This document shows positions 8,925-12,778 of a stretch of 12,778 nt of DNA, piece by piece (the first letter of the stretch is position 1; each line of letters begins with the position of its first letter). The stretch is from Candidatus Peregrinibacteria bacterium (GTDB taxonomy: Bacteria; Patescibacteriota; Gracilibacteria; UM-FILTER-43-11): positions 1-12,778 of the forward strand of contig JAUXDO010000027.1 of assembly GCA_030618315.1 (NCBI GenBank), given 5' to 3'. Position numbers and translations under genes: made by a program. The notes beneath the pieces are model-generated. The model searched no databases. It worked only from the letters and a program-made list of their open reading frames with translations, and was not told the origin of the DNA.

Positions 8925-10661
8925 ATGAGTAAAGTACTTGAAAAATATTTTAACCCAAAAAACATTTTACTTGCTTTTTATCGTGTGAGATGCACGCCTG
9001 AACGCTTAGTGAAAGATCAGTTTGGATTACGAGCTTTTGAAAAAAAGTTGGATAAGAACTGTGAAAGATTATCAGCTAAAATCCTAAAGGGTGATTATAA
9101 ACCAACAGAGGGTTTTAAGTATTATATGCCCAAAGCCTCAAAAACCCAAAGAACAAAAACATTACTGATGGTCGAAGATGCTATCTTTTATCAGGCCATT
9201 GCGAATGTACTAGCCCAGCAAGCCTATTCAAAGCTTAATGAGCACAGAAATTTTGTTTTTGGAAGCATTTTAGTGCCAGAGGTTAAATTAGATACAGATT
9301 TACTTGATCAGGAAGAACCAAACTTCTTCTTCTTCAAATTTTGGAAGAGTTTGTACCAGACATTCAGGGACTCAGTTATTCAGTCCATCACAGTTGATAA
9401 GGTTACTCACAAATTCGAAACAGATATTACAGGTTTCTTTGATTCCATTCCACATTACAATCTTTTTTTAACGCTTTCGCAAGAGTTTGGGATAGAGGAT
9501 GAAATTCTTGATCTGCTTGGAGATTGCTTGAATGTTTGGTCTGGCACAAAAGAAAATAAAACCCCAGGAGTTGGCATACCCCAGGGGCCTCTTCCATCTC
9601 ATTTGTTGGCGAATTTATTACTTTACCCTTTAGATAATGAACTCATTGGTAGCGCCTACAAATATTACAGGTATATGGATGACATCAAAATCTATGGATA
9701 CAATGAAAAAGAACTGCTTGCAGTACTAATTAATATTGACAACTACACTAAAGGGCATGGTCTTTCGATAAATTCAAAGAAAACCTCAATTGAAGTCATT
9801 GATCCAAACAAAGAAGATGAAACAGTAAAGGAACTAAAGAAGATTGAACTATTTGGATATTATGAAGACGCTGAGGAACAGGGAGAGGAAGAAGATGAAA
9901 CAGAGTTAAAGCCTGTAAAAAAGAGACTTGAAAAAATGATGATCCGGCTTAGCGAGCAAGATGAATCTGGCGAGATCCCTTTTGTAAGAAGTAATATTAG
10001 TATTATTGATAATCCACAAGAAATAGAAGAGTTTTGGAGGCAAAGCATCAAAGAGGTAGAAATGGAACTCCCGGCACTCTTTAAAATGGACAAAGATGAT
10101 ACATTGAAGCTAGCTGATAAAGAAAATACTGACGATATTGACTTTATCCGTCTCAGTGTAAAATATAGTTCAGCGTTACAGGCGCTTGATGAACTTGGTT
10201 TTAAAGTTGAACCAAATGAGGCATTACTCCCATATTGGCTATTTGTATTTGAGAATTATTTCTGGAGAGCCAATAGTTTTGGATACACCTTAATGCGCTA
10301 CAAAAACAACAAGCACTTAAAGTCAGCCTTGAAAGATTTTTATAAAGCAAATTTAACTCTATATGAATGGGTAAGGTACTACATTGTGATTGTTCTTTCC
10401 TACTCACAAACCTTTACTGACAGAGAGCTAAGGCAAACTTATTTTAAGTGGTTACAATATGAAGAGTCTAATCTGGTTAAACTTGCATTATACCGATTTT
10501 TGGCAGTACATTCTAATAATGAACAGCTCAGAGATACTCTAAAGCAGGAACTCAACAAGGAGAAAAACCAATACTTAAAGGCAGTTGTTGTTGATTTTAT
10601 GAGGAGCAAATCAATGCTTAACGAAAATATTGTCGAATTTATTAAATCAGTGGGTCTATGA
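8925..10661 (+). CDS. Reverse transcriptase with helical C-terminal extension (Abi/UG-like)
   Basis: A 578-residue RNA-directed DNA polymerase. Fingers motifs appear at about 20-100 (RCTPERLV, then RTKTLLMVEDAIFYQAI). Motif A is TDITGFFDSI with catalytic D167, motif B is GIPQGPLPSHLLANLLL with PQG at 219-221, and motif C is YMDD (250-253). Motif D (NSKKTS) and a motif E-like LFGYYE follow. All three catalytic Asp residues are present, so it should be active. An insert with FFFFKFW lies between the fingers and motif A. After an acidic stretch near 312-325, the last 250 or so residues look like alpha-helical repeats, as in the abortive-infection (AbiA/AbiK) and 'unknown group' reverse transcriptases. 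There is no intron maturase or HNH domain, and no retron NAxxH or VTG motif. It ends with an ATGA overlap onto the HEPN gene. A defence role is inferred from the context and this family likeness; the exact class cannot be set by eye. Confidence 0.95.
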   Translation: MSKVLEKYFNPKNILLAFYRVRCTPERLVKDQFGLRAFEKKLDKNCERLSAKILKGDYKPTEGFKYYMPKASKTQRTKTLLMVEDAIFYQAIANVLAQQAYSKLNEHRNFVFGSILVPEVKLDTDLLDQEEPNFFFFKFWKSLYQTFRDSVIQSITVDKVTHKFETDITGFFDSIPHYNLFLTLSQEFGIEDEILDLLGDCLNVWSGTKENKTPGVGIPQGPLPSHLLANLLLYPLDNELIGSAYKYYRYMDDIKIYGYNEKELLAVLINIDNYTKGHGLSINSKKTSIEVIDPNKEDETVKELKKIELFGYYEDAEEQGEEEDETELKPVKKRLEKMMIRLSEQDESGEIPFVRSNISIIDNPQEIEEFWRQSIKEVEMELPALFKMDKDDTLKLADKENTDDIDFIRLSVKYSSALQALDELGFKVEPNEALLPYWLFVFENYFWRANSFGYTLMRYKNNKHLKSALKDFYKANLTLYEWVRYYIVIVLSYSQTFTDRELRQTYFKWLQYEESNLVKLALYRFLAVHSNNEQLRDTLKQELNKEKNQYLKAVVVDFMRSKSMLNENIVEFIKSVGL

Positions 10662-11287
10662 AATTTTCTGAACAAAAATCAGTGTTAGAATCAAAATCAA
10701 TTGTATTTAGTCCGGCAGATTATCAGTACCAGTATCTAAGCAGTGCACTAAAAACAAGTATTGATGCTATTAGGGATAAATGTGTTTACCACCTATATAG
10801 TGATCTAACTCAAACAGAAACGGATGAGGATTACAAAACTTTTTTGGGAAGTGATTTTTATCGCACCTCGAATGAATTTGCTCGTGATTGCTTAGAAGTT
10901 GCGTTTTATGCAAAACATATCTATGGAGGAAAGATTCGTGCATGGACAGATTCTGCATTAAAGTGCTTTGATAGTTTCCTCATTAGGTATATCAATAAGT
11001 ACAAAAAGGAACTAATTCCGAAAAGCTATACAGGTATTAAAGAATCAGATGTTTATCGGTTTCTAATTAAAAAAGGAGGTGATGAATATGAGATAGGTAT
11101 AGCTTTTCAATCAATTTACCGAAAACGAAACGAATTTGCACATGTACAGATTGAAGAATCTGACGGAATTAGAAGATCAAGGAAATGGTCTAATAAGCAA
11201 TATAATAGAAGTAAAGAAAACATACTTGAACATTTCAAAAAGGGATTGACACATTTATCAACTTTACTAAAGGATTTGGATTTGTGA
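10658..11287 (+). CDS. HEPN-motif protein, likely RNase effector of the operon
   Basis: A 209-residue, mostly helical, soluble protein. RNEFAH (157-162) in the C-terminal half matches the HEPN catalytic signature R-N-x3-H, with R157 and H162 as the expected catalytic pair. Helices at about 70-120 and 145-165 would form the bundle. HEPN proteins of this size are commonly metal-independent RNases in toxin-antitoxin, abortive-infection and CRISPR-linked systems, but some are non-catalytic. The ATG overlaps the reverse transcriptase stop (ATGA), a sign of coupled translation and a shared complex or pathway. No nucleotidyltransferase (MNT) antitoxin, the usual HEPN partner, is encoded nearby. The C-terminal 40 residues are basic (SRKWSNKQYNRSK), which would suit RNA binding. 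The family beyond HEPN is not recognised. The motif is clear; the RNase role is inference. Confidence 0.72.
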   Translation: MKFSEQKSVLESKSIVFSPADYQYQYLSSALKTSIDAIRDKCVYHLYSDLTQTETDEDYKTFLGSDFYRTSNEFARDCLEVAFYAKHIYGGKIRAWTDSALKCFDSFLIRYINKYKKELIPKSYTGIKESDVYRFLIKKGGDEYEIGIAFQSIYRKRNEFAHVQIEESDGIRRSRKWSNKQYNRSKENILEHFKKGLTHLSTLLKDLDL

Positions 11288-11302
11288 TATTATATAATTC
11301 AA

Positions 11303-11316
11303 TTGATTTTAATCAA
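11303..11316. repeat. Inverted repeat in the gap before the helicase gene
   Basis: TTGATT and AATCAA form perfect 6-base arms around a TT spacer, within the 52-base gap 11288-11339 between the HEPN gene and the large helicase. It is followed by an A run, not a T run, so it is not a rightward intrinsic terminator. It could be an operator for the helicase gene, or chance in AT-rich DNA. Confidence 0.3.
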
Positions 11317-11318
11317 AA

Positions 11319-11339
11319 ATGAAAACAATCATTACCTAA
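11319..11339 (+). other. Six-codon frame directly before the helicase start
   Basis: ATG at 11319 opens MKTIIT and stops with TAA at 11337-11339. The helicase ATG follows immediately and in the same frame (TAA-ATG). It may be a tiny leader coupling translation, or the N-terminus of an ancestral longer protein cut off by a stop codon. Nothing else supports it. Confidence 0.2.
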
Positions 11340-12778
11340 ATGCTCCCACTACAACAGGCGTACGAAGTAAAGCAATCCATCATTGAATACCTGAAAGCTA
11401 CTTTCAGCTTTAAGGAAAAAGAGATTTCTAAGGCATTCTTTGATTTCATTGAAGACCCAACAGAAGGCATTTTTAAAGGGCCTTATGTATCGCTTAAAAT
11501 GCCTTTTGAGACATCAGAAACTTCACAGCAAATACCACTTGAGATAGCCCCTGGGTTTTCTCCCTATGATCATCAGTACAAAGCTTTTCAACGCCTAAAT
11601 ACCCAGGATGGGCACATCCCACAGCCTACCCTGCTGACTACCGGTACCGGCTCAGGTAAAACCGAATCTTTTCTGTTTCCGGTTCTTGATTATTGCTACA
11701 AGCACAAAGATCAAAGGGGCATTAAGGTGATCATTTTATACCCTATGAATGCCCTGGCTACTGACCAGGCTAAAAGACTTGCAGAGGCGATCTGGAAGGA
11801 TGAAAGACTCAAAGGACAAATTACAGTAGGTTTGTTTATCGGAGAAGGAAAAAACAAGCATAAGTTTCCCGGGACAATGGGCGAGAGTAATGTGATTGAA
11901 AACAGGGAAGCTATTGTTTCCAATCCACCCGATATCTTGCTTACCAACTTTAAAATGCTGGACTATGGTTTGATGAGACACCAGTTCCACAGCCTCTGGC
12001 ACTATAATTTTGAAAACCCCGAACTGCTTAAATTCCTCGTGCTGGATGAATTGCACACTTATGATGGGGCCCAGGGTACAGATGTAGCCAATCTGATTCG
12101 CAGGTTAAAGTTAAAGCTGGTAATTCCAAAAGGTCAATTATGTCCGGTGGGAACTTCTGCAACAATAGGAAAAGGGGAAGAATCTATAGCATTGTTAACT
12201 GAATATGCTTCGGCAGTATTCGGAGAAGAATTTTTGGCGGAGTCGGTAATTACTGAAAAGCGGTTGACATCCGATCAATTTTTCAACATCTCTGATCGAG
12301 ACCTCGATGAGTTTATCCCCCGGCTGGTAGGCATAAGCCAGAGTCAACTGGGTGCCAATGAGAATTATCAGGATTACATCATCCGTCAGAAAAAACTCTG
12401 GCAATTACCAGAAAACATAAACCCATTCCAACTATCTGTAGAACTTAAAAAACTAAAGATAGTCAAGGACATTACATCTCTTAGTAGCGAGGGAATCCTG
12501 TCTGTTGATAATTTAACGACACGTCTGACTGATGTAAACCCAGCTTTCCAACGATTACCGGAATACCATGAAGAAGGAAATCTCCATCCAAGGGAAGAAG
12601 TTATTACCTCCATCCTGGCTCTGATAGCTGAAGCAAAGTCAGATGAGGAGGAAAAGTTTCCCTTTTTGTATCTCCAAATTCAGCTCTGGATACGTGAATT
12701 GAGTGGTTTACTCAGGGTATTTGATGAAAAGCCCAGGTTTAGCTGGAGGGATAGTATCAGTAAAAAAGATGACAAAGC
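11340..12778 (+). CDS. N-terminal part of a large DExH helicase, DruE/DpdJ-like (3' end outside the window)
   Basis: The frame is open from ATG 11340 to the right edge, giving about 479 residues of a longer protein. Superfamily 2 motifs are plain: Walker A TGTGSGKTE (101-109), motif Ia-like LYPMNALATDQAKR, a segment PPDILLTNFKMLDY, the DELH box (236-239) followed by TYDGAQGTDVANLIRRL, and motif III TSAT (272-275). This wording is typical of very large helicases with a C-terminal DUF1998, such as DruE of Druantia and DpdJ of the deazapurine DNA system. The second RecA lobe and any DUF1998 domain lie beyond the window, so the subtype cannot be fixed. The stretch is visibly richer in G+C and uses more CTG, CCC and CGG codons than the genes before it. 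That and the 52-base gap suggest a separate module. I chose 11340 as start because an in-frame TAA lies directly before it. Confidence 0.88.
   Translation, partial: MLPLQQAYEVKQSIIEYLKATFSFKEKEISKAFFDFIEDPTEGIFKGPYVSLKMPFETSETSQQIPLEIAPGFSPYDHQYKAFQRLNTQDGHIPQPTLLTTGTGSGKTESFLFPVLDYCYKHKDQRGIKVIILYPMNALATDQAKRLAEAIWKDERLKGQITVGLFIGEGKNKHKFPGTMGESNVIENREAIVSNPPDILLTNFKMLDYGLMRHQFHSLWHYNFENPELLKFLVLDELHTYDGAQGTDVANLIRRLKLKLVIPKGQLCPVGTSATIGKGEESIALLTEYASAVFGEEFLAESVITEKRLTSDQFFNISDRDLDEFIPRLVGISQSQLGANENYQDYIIRQKKLWQLPENINPFQLSVELKKLKIVKDITSLSSEGILSVDNLTTRLTDVNPAFQRLPEYHEEGNLHPREEVITSILALIAEAKSDEEEKFPFLYLQIQLWIRELSGLLRVFDEKPRFSWRDSISKKDDK

Noticed and set aside
8925..10661. The reverse transcriptase as a group II intron or retron enzyme.
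   Set aside because: No maturase or HNH region is present and no NAxxH or VTG motif is visible. It sits inside a coupled operon, not in an intron or next to an msr-msd space.
11072..11102. AAAGGAGGTGAT followed by ATG looks like a perfect Shine-Dalgarno site inside the HEPN gene.
   Set aside because: The ATG it would serve opens a frame of only four codons (MNMR, stop). The bases encode K-G-G-D-E-Y in the HEPN frame, and real starts in this window show no such site. Treated as chance.
10865..11143. NEFA occurs twice in the HEPN protein (residues 72-75 and 158-161), suggesting an internal duplication.
   Set aside because: The first copy lacks the Arg-Asn and His of the HEPN motif, and the flanking residues do not align. 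A four-residue match is weak.
11303..11320. Hairpin TTGATT-TT-AATCAA as a terminator for the four-gene unit.
   Set aside because: The stem is short and all A/T-rich with a two-base loop, and it is followed by A residues instead of T residues on the + strand.
11736..12056. Reverse-strand open frame of 106 codons at the right end.
   Set aside because: It is antisense to clear helicase motifs (the DELH region), so the + strand frame is the real gene.

Overview
The window looks like a defence island on a low-GC bacterial chromosome, most likely Bacteroidota. The DNA is AT-rich, genes are packed with 1 to 8 base overlaps (TAATG and ATGA junctions), real starts lack clear Shine-Dalgarno sequences, and the gene types (GHKL ATPase, UPF1-like helicase, reverse transcriptase, HEPN, large DExH helicase) are typical of anti-phage loci. 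The organism call is inference. All genes read rightward. I see no tRNA, rRNA, CRISPR array, insertion sequence or transposase.

Layout. (1) Positions 2-415 hold the end of an unrecognised gene that enters from the left. It overlaps by 8 bases a 405-residue protein (408-1625) with a C-terminal HEPN motif and what looks like a degenerate NTPase region. (2) A 100-base AT-rich gap (1626-1725) contains overlapping dyads. (3) Four tightly coupled genes span 1726-11287: a 1812-residue sacsin/NO VEIN-type GHKL ATPase, a 581-residue UPF1-like SF1 helicase, a 578-residue reverse transcriptase with a helical C-terminal extension, and a 209-residue HEPN protein. (4) After a 52-base gap, from 11340 to the right edge, lies the N-terminal part of a large DExH helicase resembling the DruE/DpdJ type. 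Its base composition is visibly richer in G+C, which suggests a separate module.

How the genes may work together (inference). The four genes from 1726 to 11287 look like one transcription unit and one system. The GHKL ATPase would be a large switch or scaffold, the helicase would remodel nucleic acid, the reverse transcriptase would make DNA, and the HEPN protein would be the likely RNase effector. This four-gene combination is not a defence system I can name, and it is the main candidate in the window for an undescribed system. The reverse transcriptase lacks visible retron hallmarks (NAxxH, VTG), and there is no room next to it for a retron RNA.
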